64,000 bases of DNA from Mycobacterium sp. GA-1199 (lineage in GTDB: Bacteria > Actinomycetota > Actinomycetes > Mycobacteriales > Mycobacteriaceae). The notes beneath the pieces were generated by a model. The model did not search any database and was not told the origin of the DNA. It was given only the letters and a program-made list of their open reading frames with translations. The position numbers and the translations under genes were made by a program. Of this stretch, positions 34,784 through 44,054 are shown piece by piece. The stretch is taken from contig NZ_LQIX01000054.1 of NCBI RefSeq assembly GCF_001500045.1, positions 186,001 to 250,000 of the forward strand. The letters are read 5' to 3'. Positions within the stretch are counted from its first letter, which is position 1. Each line of letters opens with the position of its first letter.

Positions 34784-35401
34784 TCAGCTCGGCTTGTCCG
34801 GGTCGTCGGGGTTCTCGAGGTCGTCGGGATTCCCGAGGTTGTCGAGCAGACCCTTTTTCTGTTGTTCCGCGGCGGCCCTGCGCCGTTCCTCCTCGGCGGC
34901 CAGCTGCAGCGCGGTGCGCGCCCACACTGCCCTGGCCCAGTGGAAGGTCACCACCGCGACCGCGATCCAGGCGATGATGAGTCCGATCCCGGGGCCCGGG
35001 TAGCGGTCGGGCGCGGTCTGGCGCGACCACACCGCCAACAAACCGAGAAGCGTCGCCACGGTCGAACCCGCCAGCGCGATCCACGCCAACGCCCAGCGCC
35101 GGGTGAGCAGCGCGAGCATCGAGAAACCGACGCCGAATACCAGTACCAGCCAAGCGAATACACGTAACGGCAGGGTGATTCCCTCGCGGAGCGCGGTTTC
35201 GCCGCCGACGAGCACATCCAGACCGCGCGCGTCGCCGGTGTGCGGCAGGATGAACGACACCAGCAGTACGAACACCCCGACGGCGATCACCAGGGCTCGT
35301 GCGCCGGGGTCGATCTCGCCCGCGACGCGCCGCTCGGCGGCCTCGATGTCGCCCTTGAACTCCTCGAAACCGTTGTCGTCGGGCGTCGTCACCGTGTGCA
35401 T
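34784..35401 (-). CDS. membrane protein (Rv2732c-like)
   Basis: A 205-residue protein with four hydrophobic segments (~35-53, ~78-97, ~103-122, ~137-157), an acidic N-terminus and a charged C-terminal tail with NPDDLENPDD repeats. Function unknown; conserved next to miaB. Its start lies inside the last codons of miaB (13-bp overlap), implying co-translation. Confidence 0.82.
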   Translation of the reverse strand: MHTVTTPDDNGFEEFKGDIEAAERRVAGEIDPGARALVIAVGVFVLLVSFILPHTGDARGLDVLVGGETALREGITLPLRVFAWLVLVFGVGFSMLALLTRRWALAWIALAGSTVATLLGLLAVWSRQTAPDRYPGPGIGLIIAWIAVAVVTFHWARAVWARTALQLAAEEERRRAAAEQQKKGLLDNLGNPDDLENPDDPDKPS

Positions 35402-36951
35402 CCCGTCGCGGTAGCGGGTGTCGTCGGTGCGCCGATGCCCGGCATACCCAGGCCCACCCCGGTGCGTGGGCGCCGGCCTTCGGCGTGGGCGTCGCCCGCC
35501 GGGGTGCGCCGATGGCTGTGCACGGCCGAATCGGCGATCAGGTGATGCGGTGCGGCGCCGGTCACGGTCGTGGTCACGACGTCGCCGGGGCGGATGTCGA
35601 GTCGGTCCGGGTTGAAGTGCACCAGGCGGCCGTCTCGGGCCCGGCCCGACATTCTGGCCGTTGAGGCGTCCTTGCGGCCTTCGCCGGCGGCCACCAGGAC
35701 TTCGACGGTGCGGCCGACCAGCGCGCGGTTCTCCTCGAGCGAGATTCTCTCCTGGAGGTCGATCAAACGCTGATAGCGTTCGCTCACAACGGCTTTGGGA
35801 ATCTGATCGGGCAACTCGGCGGCGGGGGTGCCGGGCCGCTTGGAGTACTGGAAGGTGAACGCGCTGGCAAACCTCGCCTGCTCGACGACGTCGAGCGTCG
35901 CCTGGAAGTCCTCCTCGGTCTCACCCGGAAAGCCGACGATGAGGTCGGTCGTGATCGCCGCATGCGGTATCGCGGCGCGGACCCGGTTGATGATGCCGAG
36001 GTAGCGCTCGGCGCGGTAGGACCGCCGCATCGCGCGCAGGATGCGGTCGGACCCCGACTGCAGCGGCATGTGCAGAGTCGGGCACACATTCGGCGTCTCG
36101 GCCATCGCGGCGATGACGTCGTCGGTGAACTCCGCAGGGTGCGGTGAGGTGAACCGCACCCGTTCCAGTCCGTCGATGCGGCCGCAGGCGCGCAAGAGTT
36201 TGGCGAACGCGCCGCGGTCCCGCGGTTCTTCGGGGTCGACGAAGGAGACGCCGTAGGCGTTGACGTTCTGGCCGAGCAGCGTGATCTCGAGCACGCCTTG
36301 TTCGACGAGCGTCTGCACCTCGGCGAGCACGTCGCCGGGCCGGCGGTCGACCTCCTTGCCGCGCAGCGCGGGCACGATGCAGAACGTGCAGGTGTTGTTG
36401 CAACCCACCGACACCGACACCCAAGCGGCATATGCGGATTCGCGGGCGGCGGGCAGCGCGGACGGGAACTCCTGCAGCGCCTCGACGATCTCGACCTGGG
36501 CCGCCTTGTTGTGCCTGGTCCGTTCGAGCAGCGTGGGCAGGGACCCGATGTTGTGTGTGCCGAACACCACGTCCACCCATGGTGCCCGGCGCAGCACGGC
36601 GGCCCGGTCCTTCTGCGCCAGGCAGCCGCCGACGGCGATCTGCATATCGGGATTGGCCTGCTTGCGCGGCGCGAGGTGGCTGATGTTGCCGTAGAGCTTG
36701 TTGTCGGCGTTCTCGCGCACGGCGCAGGTGTTGAACACGACGACGTCGGCGTCCTCGTCCTCGGCGGCGCGTTGGTACCCGGCGCCTTCGAGCAATCCCG
36801 CGAGTCGCTCGGAGTCGTGCACGTTCATCTGGCAGCCATAGGTGCGGACCTGGTACGTGCGGATCGTCGCCGGCGCATGTGAGGATTCGTCGGTCGCGTG
36901 CGGGCGAACGGCCACGTCGGCCGCTCCCTGTCGCGTCACCATCGAAGTCAC
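35389..36951 (-). CDS. miaB: tRNA-2-methylthio-N6-dimethylallyladenosine synthase
   Basis: A radical-SAM methylthiotransferase acting on the MiaA product at A37 of tRNA. 520 residues: N-terminal UPF0004 domain with three cluster Cys (YGCQMN, NTCAVRE, GGCLAQK), radical SAM motif CNNTCTFC, and a C-terminal TRAM domain. The start is uncertain: GTG 36951 (MTSMVTRQG) or ATG 36942. The C-terminal ~40 residues beyond TRAM are Pro/Gly-rich and non-conserved. Divergent from gluA. Confidence 0.96.
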   Translation of the reverse strand: MTSMVTRQGAADVAVRPHATDESSHAPATIRTYQVRTYGCQMNVHDSERLAGLLEGAGYQRAAEDEDADVVVFNTCAVRENADNKLYGNISHLAPRKQANPDMQIAVGGCLAQKDRAAVLRRAPWVDVVFGTHNIGSLPTLLERTRHNKAAQVEIVEALQEFPSALPAARESAYAAWVSVSVGCNNTCTFCIVPALRGKEVDRRPGDVLAEVQTLVEQGVLEITLLGQNVNAYGVSFVDPEEPRDRGAFAKLLRACGRIDGLERVRFTSPHPAEFTDDVIAAMAETPNVCPTLHMPLQSGSDRILRAMRRSYRAERYLGIINRVRAAIPHAAITTDLIVGFPGETEEDFQATLDVVEQARFASAFTFQYSKRPGTPAAELPDQIPKAVVSERYQRLIDLQERISLEENRALVGRTVEVLVAAGEGRKDASTARMSGRARDGRLVHFNPDRLDIRPGDVVTTTVTGAAPHHLIADSAVHSHRRTPAGDAHAEGRRPRTGVGLGMPGIGAPTTPATATGCTR

Positions 36952-37042
36952 GGCCCCATGGTACGGACCCGGCGGTGCGCCGACCCGGGCGGATTGACGA
37001 GTCCCGGGCACGCATGCCCTTCCCTCGGTAAGGTCTGCACCC

Positions 37043-37828
37043 ATGAAGACCAGCGAGTCGGACGGAAAAGAGGTCGATCCGACTCAGTCAAGCGTGCCCA
37101 TGATCTCGATCTCGGATGTCAACAAACACTTCGGCAGCCTGCATGTGCTCAAGGACATCAACCTCGACGTGGAGCGCGGCGAGGTGATCGTGGTGCTCGG
37201 TCCGTCAGGCTCGGGCAAGTCGACGTTGTGCCGCACCATCAATCGGCTCGAACCGATCGATTCGGGCACCATCACGATCGACGGTGAAGTGCTTCCCGAG
37301 GAGGGACGCAAGCTCGCCGAGTTGCGATCCGACGTGGGCATGGTGTTCCAGTCCTTCAACCTGTTCGCCCACAAGACGATCCTCGACAACGTCACCCTGG
37401 CTCCGATGAAGGTGCGCAAGAAATCGAAGAACGAGGCCCGCGAGAAGGCGATGCAGCTGCTCGAGCGGGTGGGCATTGCGAATCAGGCCGACAAATACCC
37501 GGCGCAGTTGTCCGGTGGCCAGCAGCAGCGGGTGGCGATCGCGCGATCTTTGGCGATGAACCCGAAGGTAATGCTTTTCGACGAACCGACCAGCGCACTG
37601 GACCCCGAAATGATCAACGAAGTGCTCAACGTCATGACGTCGCTGGCTAAAGACGGGATGACGATGTTGGTCGTGACGCACGAGATGGGCTTTGCCCGCG
37701 GCGCCGCCAACCGGGTGGTGTTCATGGCCGACGGCGCGATAGTCGAGGCGGCCGAACCCGATCAGTTCTTCACCAACCCCCAAAGCGACCGCGCCAAAGA
37801 CTTTCTCGGCAAGATCCTTCACCACTAG
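37043..37828 (+). CDS. gluA: glutamate-type ABC transporter ATPase
   Basis: A 261-residue ABC ATPase of the polar amino acid class: Walker A GPSGSGKST, Q-loop VFQSFNLF, signature LSGGQQQRVAIARSL, Walker B VMLFDEPTSALD and switch His in THEMGFARG. First gene of an ABC operon resembling gluABCD of Corynebacterium, which imports glutamate. The N-terminal ~20 residues are an extension. Substrate is inferred from similarity only. Confidence 0.92.
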   Translation: MKTSESDGKEVDPTQSSVPMISISDVNKHFGSLHVLKDINLDVERGEVIVVLGPSGSGKSTLCRTINRLEPIDSGTITIDGEVLPEEGRKLAELRSDVGMVFQSFNLFAHKTILDNVTLAPMKVRKKSKNEAREKAMQLLERVGIANQADKYPAQLSGGQQQRVAIARSLAMNPKVMLFDEPTSALDPEMINEVLNVMTSLAKDGMTMLVVTHEMGFARGAANRVVFMADGAIVEAAEPDQFFTNPQSDRAKDFLGKILHH

Positions 37829-37844
37829 TCGAAAGGAATCTCCA

Positions 37845-38657
37845 ATGCCATCGATCTCCAGACGCGTTCTGGGAGCGCTCGCGCTCGCCGTCGCGCTGCC
37901 TCTGTCCGCCACCGCCTGCGGTGGTGGGAGCGACGGCGACACGATCGTCATCGGCACCAAGTTCGACCAGCCCGGACTCGGAATGAAGAATCCCAACGGC
38001 AGCATGAGCGGCTTCGACGTCGACGTGGCGAAGTATGTCGCCCATCAGCTCGGCTATCCCGAGGACAAGATCGAGTGGAAGGAAGCGCCGTCCGGTCAGC
38101 GCGAGACGCTGATCCAGAACGGGCAGGTGAAGTACATCGTCGCGACGTACTCGATCACCGAGGCGCGGGAGAAGAAGGTCGATTTCGCCGGACCGTATCT
38201 GATCACCGGCCAGAGCTTGTTGGTGCGCGCCGACAACACCGACATCACCGGCGAGGCATCGCTGGAGAACAACAAGAAGCTATGTTCGGTCTCGGGATCT
38301 ACACCCGCGCAACGCATCAAGGACAAGTACCCCCGCGTACAGCTGCAGCAGTACGACACGTACTCGGCGTGCGTCGAGGCGCTGAAGAACGGCGGCATCG
38401 ACGCGGTGACGACCGACGAGGTGATCCTTGCCGGCTATGCCGCGCAGAACCCCGGTGCGTTCAAGGTCGTCGGCGGCACCTTCTCCGAGGAGCGCTACGG
38501 GATCGGTCTGAAGAAGGGCGATTCCGAGCTCCTGACGAAGATCAACGACGCGCTCGCGAAGATGATTCAGGAAGGCGCGTGGAAGAAGGCCTGGGACGAC
38601 AACCTCGGGGCGGCGGGGATTCCCGCGCCCGAGCCCCCGCAGATCAACCAGAGCTGA
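37845..38657 (+). CDS. gluB: amino acid-binding lipoprotein
   Basis: A 270-residue extracytoplasmic binding protein with a lipoprotein signal peptide: hydrophobic core and lipobox LSATAC (~20-25), Cys to be lipidated. The family-3 binding domain follows (GFDVDVAKYVAHQLG, GQRETLIQNGQVKYIVATYSIT). Likely binds glutamate or glutamine. 16 bp from gluA. Confidence 0.92.
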   Translation: MPSISRRVLGALALAVALPLSATACGGGSDGDTIVIGTKFDQPGLGMKNPNGSMSGFDVDVAKYVAHQLGYPEDKIEWKEAPSGQRETLIQNGQVKYIVATYSITEAREKKVDFAGPYLITGQSLLVRADNTDITGEASLENNKKLCSVSGSTPAQRIKDKYPRVQLQQYDTYSACVEALKNGGIDAVTTDEVILAGYAAQNPGAFKVVGGTFSEERYGIGLKKGDSELLTKINDALAKMIQEGAWKKAWDDNLGAAGIPAPEPPQINQS

Positions 38658-38684
38658 CGGACCTCCCCCGCGCTAGGAGGTCAT

Positions 38685-39368
38685 GTGGAGGTTCTCCCCG
38701 GCTACACCGTCGGCCAGATCGTCGAGGCGTTCTGGACGACGATTCAGCTGACGGTCTACTCCGGCATCGGCGCGCTGGTGCTCGGCACGGTGCTGGCCGC
38801 GATGCGGCTGGCACCGGTGCCCGTGCTTCGTTGGCTCGGAACGACATACGTCAACGTGGTGCGCAATACGCCCCTGACGCTGATCATCCTGTTCTGCTCG
38901 TTCGGGCTGGCCGGGACCATGGGGATTACGCTGGTCGACCCGAACTCGCCAACGTCCATCGAGGACAGCAACTTTCGTCTGGCCGTGCTCGGCTTGGCGC
39001 TGTACACCGCGGCGTTCGTATGTGAGACGGTGCGCTCCGGGGTGAACACCGTGCCGCTGGGCCAGGCCGAGGCGGCCCGGTCGCTGGGGTTGACGTTCGG
39101 GCAGAATCTGCGACTCATCCTGATGCCACAGGCATTTCGAGCCGTGATCATCCCGCTCGGGTCGGTGTTGATCGCCTTGACCAAGAACACCACGATCGCC
39201 TCGGCGATCGGCGTGGCCGAGGCCGCGTTGCTGATGAAGGAGATGATCGAGAACACCGCGGCGATCCTCACCATCGGCGCGATCTTCGCGGCCGGCTTCG
39301 TCGTCCTCACACTGCCGACGGGGCTGTTCTTCGGCTGGCTCGGCAAGCGATTGGCGGTCAACCGATGA
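38685..39368 (+). CDS. gluC: ABC permease, His/Glu/Gln/Arg class
   Basis: A 227-residue permease with five to six membrane segments and the EAA loop (GQAEAARSLGLTFGQNLRLILMPQA is the region at ~125-150) contacting the ATPase. Starts at GTG 38685, 4 bases after AGGAGG. Its stop overlaps the gluD start (ATGA). Confidence 0.9.
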   Translation: MEVLPGYTVGQIVEAFWTTIQLTVYSGIGALVLGTVLAAMRLAPVPVLRWLGTTYVNVVRNTPLTLIILFCSFGLAGTMGITLVDPNSPTSIEDSNFRLAVLGLALYTAAFVCETVRSGVNTVPLGQAEAARSLGLTFGQNLRLILMPQAFRAVIIPLGSVLIALTKNTTIASAIGVAEAALLMKEMIENTAAILTIGAIFAAGFVVLTLPTGLFFGWLGKRLAVNR

Positions 39369-40246
39369 GTTCGGCTTCTGTCCTCTTCGACGCGCCGGGA
39401 CCGCGGGCGCGGGTCCGTAACTGGATCGTGTCGGCGATCGTCATCGTGGTCACCGCGCTCGTCCTGCTCGCGGTTTTAGTGCAGATGGCGGCCAAGGATC
39501 AGCTCACGGCCGCCAAATGGGAGCCGTTTCTGACGGCCGACCTGTGGAGGACCTACGTCCTGCCCGGCGTGCAAGGCACGTTGACCGCCGCCGCGGTGTC
39601 GATCGTGCTGGCGCTGATACTCGGTCTGCTGCTCGGTGTGGGCCGACTCTCGACACACGGCCTGCTTCGGTGGCCGTGCGCGGTGGTCGTCGAATTCTTC
39701 CGTGCCGTACCGGTTCTGATCATGATGCTGTTCGCGTTCGCGCTGTACGCCGCCTACGACATGTTCCCGTCCAGGCATCTGGCGCTCGCCGCGGTCATCA
39801 CCGGGCTGACGCTCTACAACGGGGCAGTCATCGCCGAGATCGTGCGCGCCGGCGTTCACGCCCTGCCCCGCGGCCAGTCGGAGGCGGCCTACGCCCTCGG
39901 TATGACGTGGGGCCAGACGATGCGCTCAATCCTGTTGCCGCAAGCGATCACGTCGATGCTGCCGGTGCTGATCTCGCAACTCGTCGTCGTCCTCAAAGAC
40001 ACAGCGATCGGCTACATCATCACGTTCCTCGAACTCGTGCGCCAGGGCGTGCAGATGGGTACCGCCTACAGCAATCTGCTGCCCGCGCTGATCGTGGTCG
40101 CGTTGTTGATCATCACCGTGAACTTCACGCTGTCCTGGGTGGCGACCCGGGTGGAAGCGCGGATGCGACGTTCGCGTCGTGGTCCGACGCCGCTCGAGAC
40201 CGAAGCAGTCGAACAGGAGGGCGCACCGGGCGCGAAAGCCGTGTAA
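39365..40246 (+). CDS. gluD: ABC permease, His/Glu/Gln/Arg class
   Basis: A 293-residue permease with an N-terminal membrane segment (~20-40), five further ones, and the EAA loop at ~178-205 (GQSEAAYALGMTWGQ). Pairs with GluC as the heterodimeric channel. Overlaps gluC by 4 bp. The C-terminal ~30 residues are charged and variable. Confidence 0.9.
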   Translation: MSSASVLFDAPGPRARVRNWIVSAIVIVVTALVLLAVLVQMAAKDQLTAAKWEPFLTADLWRTYVLPGVQGTLTAAAVSIVLALILGLLLGVGRLSTHGLLRWPCAVVVEFFRAVPVLIMMLFAFALYAAYDMFPSRHLALAAVITGLTLYNGAVIAEIVRAGVHALPRGQSEAAYALGMTWGQTMRSILLPQAITSMLPVLISQLVVVLKDTAIGYIITFLELVRQGVQMGTAYSNLLPALIVVALLIITVNFTLSWVATRVEARMRRSRRGPTPLETEAVEQEGAPGAKAV

Positions 40247-41068
40247 TCAGACCAGTTCTGCGCATCTGGCCAGTAACTCGTCGTCGGGTGGCTGATAGAA
40301 GGACAACACGACGTGCTGGCAGCCGAGTCGGCCGTACTCGGCCAGGGTGTCCAGCTGGGCGTCGACCTGATCGGGCTGTTCCGGATGCAGGAACACCTGC
40401 ACGCCCCGTCGGATCGACGCTGGGTCACGGCTTTCCGCCGCGCACGCCTCGTCGAGACCGCGGCTGGCGGCCGCCCACTCCTGGGGCGAGGTGCTCGGCA
40501 TGTTCCATTCGTCGGCGTGGCGTGCCGCGACGCGCAACATCTTCGGCTGCGATGCGCCCACCACGATCGGCGGATGTGGCCGCTGCAGCGGCTTGGGATC
40601 GCAGCGGGCCTGCTGCAGCGTGAAGAAGCGGCCGGCGAAGTCGACGGCCTCCTCGGTCCAGAGCCTGCGGATGACCGTGAGCGCCTCGTCGACCATCGCG
40701 ACCCGCTGGCCCGGCGGCGGAAAGTCGATCCCGTAGCCACGGTGCTCGGCCTCGTGCCAGCCGGCCCCGAGACCGAAGTCCAGTCGCCCGCCGGAGATGT
40801 GGTCCACGGTGACGGCCATCTTCGCCAGCACCGCGGGGTTGCGGTAGGTGACACCGCTGACCAGGCAGCCGACCCGGGCGCGCCGCACCACCGCAGCCAT
40901 CGCGGCGAGGCTGGTCCACCCCTCGTGGGTCGGCGTCGTCGGATCGACCAGGCCGTAGAAGTGGTCGTAGTTCCACACCGCCGGGAATCCGAGGTCATCG
41001 GCCGTCCGCCAGAACCGCTCGAGGACCGGGTAGTCGAAGGTGGGCGCCAACTTGACGGACAATTGCAT
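40247..41068 (-). CDS. LLM-class F420-dependent oxidoreductase
   Basis: A 273-residue luciferase-like TIM-barrel protein: VWNYDHFYGL near residue 32, AAMAAVVRRARVGCLVSG, and GRLDFGLGAGWHEAEHRGYGIDFPP, the F420-type LLM signature. Mycobacteria contain many such enzymes; the substrate is unknown. Its stop lies next to the convergent gluD stop with no gap. Confidence 0.85.
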   Translation of the reverse strand: MQLSVKLAPTFDYPVLERFWRTADDLGFPAVWNYDHFYGLVDPTTPTHEGWTSLAAMAAVVRRARVGCLVSGVTYRNPAVLAKMAVTVDHISGGRLDFGLGAGWHEAEHRGYGIDFPPPGQRVAMVDEALTVIRRLWTEEAVDFAGRFFTLQQARCDPKPLQRPHPPIVVGASQPKMLRVAARHADEWNMPSTSPQEWAAASRGLDEACAAESRDPASIRRGVQVFLHPEQPDQVDAQLDTLAEYGRLGCQHVVLSFYQPPDDELLARCAELV

Positions 41069-41155
41069 GCAAACTGCTTACGCGGTCGGCTATTTCCTTG
41101 CAACCACGCCACGCTGTGCGCCCCGCCGACCTGGCTGCCGGATCGTCGCCGCGGC

Positions 41156-41680
41156 CTAGACTTGGCGGCGCTCGCGTTCGTTGGCCACGGCGACCTTGAC
41201 GACGTCGAACGCCATCGTCTGGCTGTAACCACGCCGGGCGAGCATCCCGACCAGGCGACGGGCCAGCTTGGCGTCGTCACCATCGGCCAGCTTCTCGCGG
41301 CGCAACCGGTCGGCCACCAGCCGCTCGGCGCGTGCGCGTTCGGCGCCCGGCTCGTCGTCGGCCAGTGCGGCCTCGATGAGCTCGCTGTCGACGCCTTTGG
41401 TGCGTAGCTCGGCAATCAACGCGCGCCTGCCTTTTCCCGCGTTCGCCCGCCGGGATCGGACCCACTGTTCGGCGAAGTCGGCGTCATCAACGAGGCCGAC
41501 TTGTTCGAGCCGGTCGAGCACCTTTTCGCTGACGTCGTCGGAGTATCCACGCTTGGTTAGCTGGCCGGCCAGTTCGGTGCGGGTGCGCGCTCGCGCGGTG
41601 AGCAGGCGCAGACACACATTCCGCGCCTGCTCCTCGCGCGAGGCCTCAGAAGTCGACGGGGGCGGGCAGGACTTCGTCAT
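41156..41680 (-). CDS. recX: RecA regulator RecX
   Basis: A 174-residue inhibitor of RecA with three-helix RecX repeats (YSDDVSEKVLDRLEQVGLVDDADFAEQWVRSRR spans the first two). It overlaps the 3' end of recA by 35 bp, the same overlap known in other mycobacteria, and is co-transcribed with it. Confidence 0.95.
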   Translation of the reverse strand: MTKSCPPPSTSEASREEQARNVCLRLLTARARTRTELAGQLTKRGYSDDVSEKVLDRLEQVGLVDDADFAEQWVRSRRANAGKGRRALIAELRTKGVDSELIEAALADDEPGAERARAERLVADRLRREKLADGDDAKLARRLVGMLARRGYSQTMAFDVVKVAVANERERRQV

Positions 41681-43790
41681 CGGTCACCACGGCGCCAATG
41701 CCGAGCTTCTCTTTGATCTTCTTCTCGATCTCGTTGGCCACCTCGACGTTCTCGAGCAGGAAGTTGCGGGCGTTTTCCTTGCCCTGGCCCAACTGCTCAC
41801 CTTCGTAGGTGAACCACGAGCCGGACTTGCGGATGAAGCCCTGCTCGACACCCATGTCGATGAGTGAGCCTTCCTTGCTGATGCCCTTGCCGTACAGGAT
41901 GTCGAACTCGGCCTGCTTGAACGGCGGCGAAACCTTGTTCTTGACGACCTTGACCCGGGTGCGGTTACCGACCGCGTCGGTGCCGTCCTTGAGGGTCTCG
42001 ATCCGCCTCACATCCATCCGGACCGAGGCGTAGAACTTCAAAGCCTTTCCGCCCGTTGTGGTTTCGGGCGAATTGTGCACCATGACGCCGTCGGCGAAAT
42101 AGTTGTGCGATCCTTCGACCTCGATGTCATAACGGCTCATAATCGGATAATCCGTCTTTGACTCGATTTCCATGACACGTGCCGGCATCAGTTGCATTGT
42201 CGGTTCAACGAACTGTGGTTCGACTTCGAATTGCCCGCGAAAGCGCGGAAGCAACTTGTATGCCATCGAGGGGTGCACGAACGGTGCGACTAGCTCCTGG
42301 AACATCGCGGTAGCCTGCGCAGAGAACACCAGCACCGCCTTTCCAGCGGCACCCGCGTTCCGCAGTCGCACGTCGAGTCCGTGAGTGTCTCGCAGATAAT
42401 CACGAAGGCGCTCTTGTGACCCCTCGCTCATCGCTTCCACACAAATCTCGATTCGACCGCTACCCCCCTGCGTGCGTTGCTGTAACCCCTTAGAACGCAG
42501 GGTAAATGAGCCGTCGTCCATGTACCAGACCGCGAGAGCGAGCGGCGTAAGTGCCTTAAGATATTCCTCCGACAGGAATTTTTTACCATCGCCGAGATAC
42601 ACCGCTGATCGCAACTCGTGAAGCTCAGAAAGTGGTGTGAAATCGGCAAACACAGCCCCCTTCCCATTGGTCGATCGGCAATGCGGAATGTTCTCAAGTA
42701 GAGAAATCTTCCAGTCGAGATACTCCGCTTGCCTCGCACCATGTCCCATACGGAATCGTGCCGACTCAGATTCACGCCGAGCTGGCGAAGCTAAACATCC
42801 ATCACCCATCAAGGAACCCAGCACGACCTCCCATTGCTGATCGCTGAGCAAGCTCGGTTGCGCCAACATCACACGGTCACCGACGCAGATGTCTTCGGCT
42901 TCGCGCCACCCACCCGGGGTGCGGATCAGATGGTTACGAGTCATAGCCAAGCTGGCGTGGCCACGTCCCGTCCCGCCGCCAGCACGGTCGACCTTGAAGT
43001 GCAGGAACTCTTCGGTCTTCCCGTTGTTGAACCAATTGGTCACCTTGCGAGGCACGATCTGCCCGGATTCGAAGTCGTAGGACAAAACCTCGACATCCAT
43101 CTTTTGGTTGACGATCTTGCCGAGCTTCTCCGTCGAGCCGTCGGCCAGCGTGACGTTGGTGTACCAGGATCCACACCCGAACATCACTCCGATTTTTTCG
43201 CGAAGCTGGTTGATGAAGATCGCGGTGGTGCCCGAGTTGCTCAGCGCCCCGGTCATCTTGCGCAGCGCCTGGCTCATCAGCCGGGCCTGCAGGCCGACGT
43301 GGCTGTCACCCATCTCGCCCTCGATCTCCGCGCGCGGTACGAGCGCCGCCACCGAGTCGATGACCAGGATGTCCAGCGCGCCCGAGCGGATCAGCATGTC
43401 GGCGATCTCCAGCGCCTGCTCACCGGTGTCGGGCTGGCTGACCAGCAACGCGTCGGTGTCCACCCCGAGCTTCTTGGCGTACTCGGGATCCAGCGCGTGC
43501 TCGGCGTCGATGAACGCGGCGATCCCGCCGGCGGCCTGCGCGTTGGCGACGGCGTGCAGGGCGACGGTGGTCTTACCCGACGACTCCGGGCCGTAGATCT
43601 CGATGACCCTGCCCCGCGGCAGGCCGCCGATGCCGAGCGCCACGTCCAGGGCGATCGAACCGGTCGGGATGACCGAGATGGGCTGGCGGACCTCTTCGCC
43701 GAGCCGCATCACCGACCCCTTGCCAAAGTTCTTGTCGATCTGCGCGAGTGCCAGCTCGAGGGCCTTCTCGCGGTCGGGTGCCTGCGCCAT
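41646..43790 (-). CDS. recA: recombinase RecA with an in-frame intein
   Basis: A 714-residue precursor. Extein residues 1-205 and 574-714 join to a 346-residue RecA with Walker A GPESSGKTT, LVIDSVAALVPRAE, and the MAW/C-terminal regions intact. The interruption is at IGVMFG|SPETTTGG, the b site used by M. leprae and not the M. tuberculosis a site. AAGGACGGAG precedes ATG 43790. DNA-damage control comes from an SOS box and a RecA-NDp-type promoter. recX follows with a 35-bp overlap. Confidence 0.98.
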   Translation of the reverse strand: MAQAPDREKALELALAQIDKNFGKGSVMRLGEEVRQPISVIPTGSIALDVALGIGGLPRGRVIEIYGPESSGKTTVALHAVANAQAAGGIAAFIDAEHALDPEYAKKLGVDTDALLVSQPDTGEQALEIADMLIRSGALDILVIDSVAALVPRAEIEGEMGDSHVGLQARLMSQALRKMTGALSNSGTTAIFINQLREKIGVMFGCGSWYTNVTLADGSTEKLGKIVNQKMDVEVLSYDFESGQIVPRKVTNWFNNGKTEEFLHFKVDRAGGGTGRGHASLAMTRNHLIRTPGGWREAEDICVGDRVMLAQPSLLSDQQWEVVLGSLMGDGCLASPARRESESARFRMGHGARQAEYLDWKISLLENIPHCRSTNGKGAVFADFTPLSELHELRSAVYLGDGKKFLSEEYLKALTPLALAVWYMDDGSFTLRSKGLQQRTQGGSGRIEICVEAMSEGSQERLRDYLRDTHGLDVRLRNAGAAGKAVLVFSAQATAMFQELVAPFVHPSMAYKLLPRFRGQFEVEPQFVEPTMQLMPARVMEIESKTDYPIMSRYDIEVEGSHNYFADGVMVHNSPETTTGGKALKFYASVRMDVRRIETLKDGTDAVGNRTRVKVVKNKVSPPFKQAEFDILYGKGISKEGSLIDMGVEQGFIRKSGSWFTYEGEQLGQGKENARNFLLENVEVANEIEKKIKEKLGIGAVVTDDEVLPAPVDF
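42072..43175 (-). mobile_element. RecA intein with LAGLIDADG endonuclease
   Basis: A 368-residue intein (precursor residues 206-573). Splicing residues are complete: Cys1, block B TRNH (intein 79-82), penultimate HN, and Ser +1 of the extein. Two LAGLIDADG motifs, LGSLMGDGC (~119-127) and LAVWYMDDG (~214-222), keep both acidic residues, so endonuclease activity is possible. The central part is visibly less GC-rich than recA, suggesting horizontal origin. Confidence 0.97.
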
Positions 43791-43851
43791 GGTGGTCTCC
43801 GTCCTTCGGATGTCTCGCTGTTCGGTGATCGGTTTCGATCAGTTGGCCGTG

Positions 43852-43874
43852 ACGCTAGAGGCAGCCACCGACAA
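43852..43874 (-). promoter_or_regulatory. RecA-NDp/PafBC-type promoter of recA
   Basis: On the minus strand TTGTCGGTG, 8 bp, TAGCGT matches the LexA-independent DNA-damage promoter consensus of mycobacteria (TTGTCRGTG-N8-TANNNT), now attributed to PafBC. It is the recA P1-type promoter, 62-84 bp upstream of the start codon. Confidence 0.85.
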
Positions 43875-43933
43875 GTTCCGGGACAAGTCGGCCTGACCAG
43901 CAGCATCTAGCCGTCGAACACCACCCACAGTAG

Positions 43934-43949
43934 GCGAACACCTGTTCGA
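43934..43949 (-). promoter_or_regulatory. SOS box upstream of recA
   Basis: GCGAACACCTGTTCGA (plus strand) is the LexA box TCGAAC-N4-GTTCGA with one mismatch in the outer base. It is 144 bp before recA and 106 bp before the divergent hypA. Confidence 0.75.
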
Positions 43950-43958
43950 CTCAAGGGA

Positions 43959-43985
43959 GACACGCCGTGCGGTGGGCAGCGTGTC
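43959..43985. promoter_or_regulatory. interrupted palindrome upstream of hypA
   Basis: GACACGC and GCGTGTC are perfect 7-bp inverted arms 13 bp apart, lying 70 bp before hypA and just beyond the recA SOS box. A possible operator for the hydrogenase operon; no known regulator motif is recognised. Confidence 0.35.
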
Positions 43986-44018
43986 GAATAGTCCGCTCCC
44001 TGCGGGGGGCGCGGGGCC

Positions 44019-44024
44019 TATCGT
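44019..44024 (+). promoter_or_regulatory. weak candidate -10 for hypA
   Basis: TATCGT 31 bp before the hypA GTG is a plausible -10 (TANNNT). No -35 is convincing. Confidence 0.25.
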
Positions 44025-44054
44025 GAAAGTCATCCCGGCCGAAACGGGGTCCGC

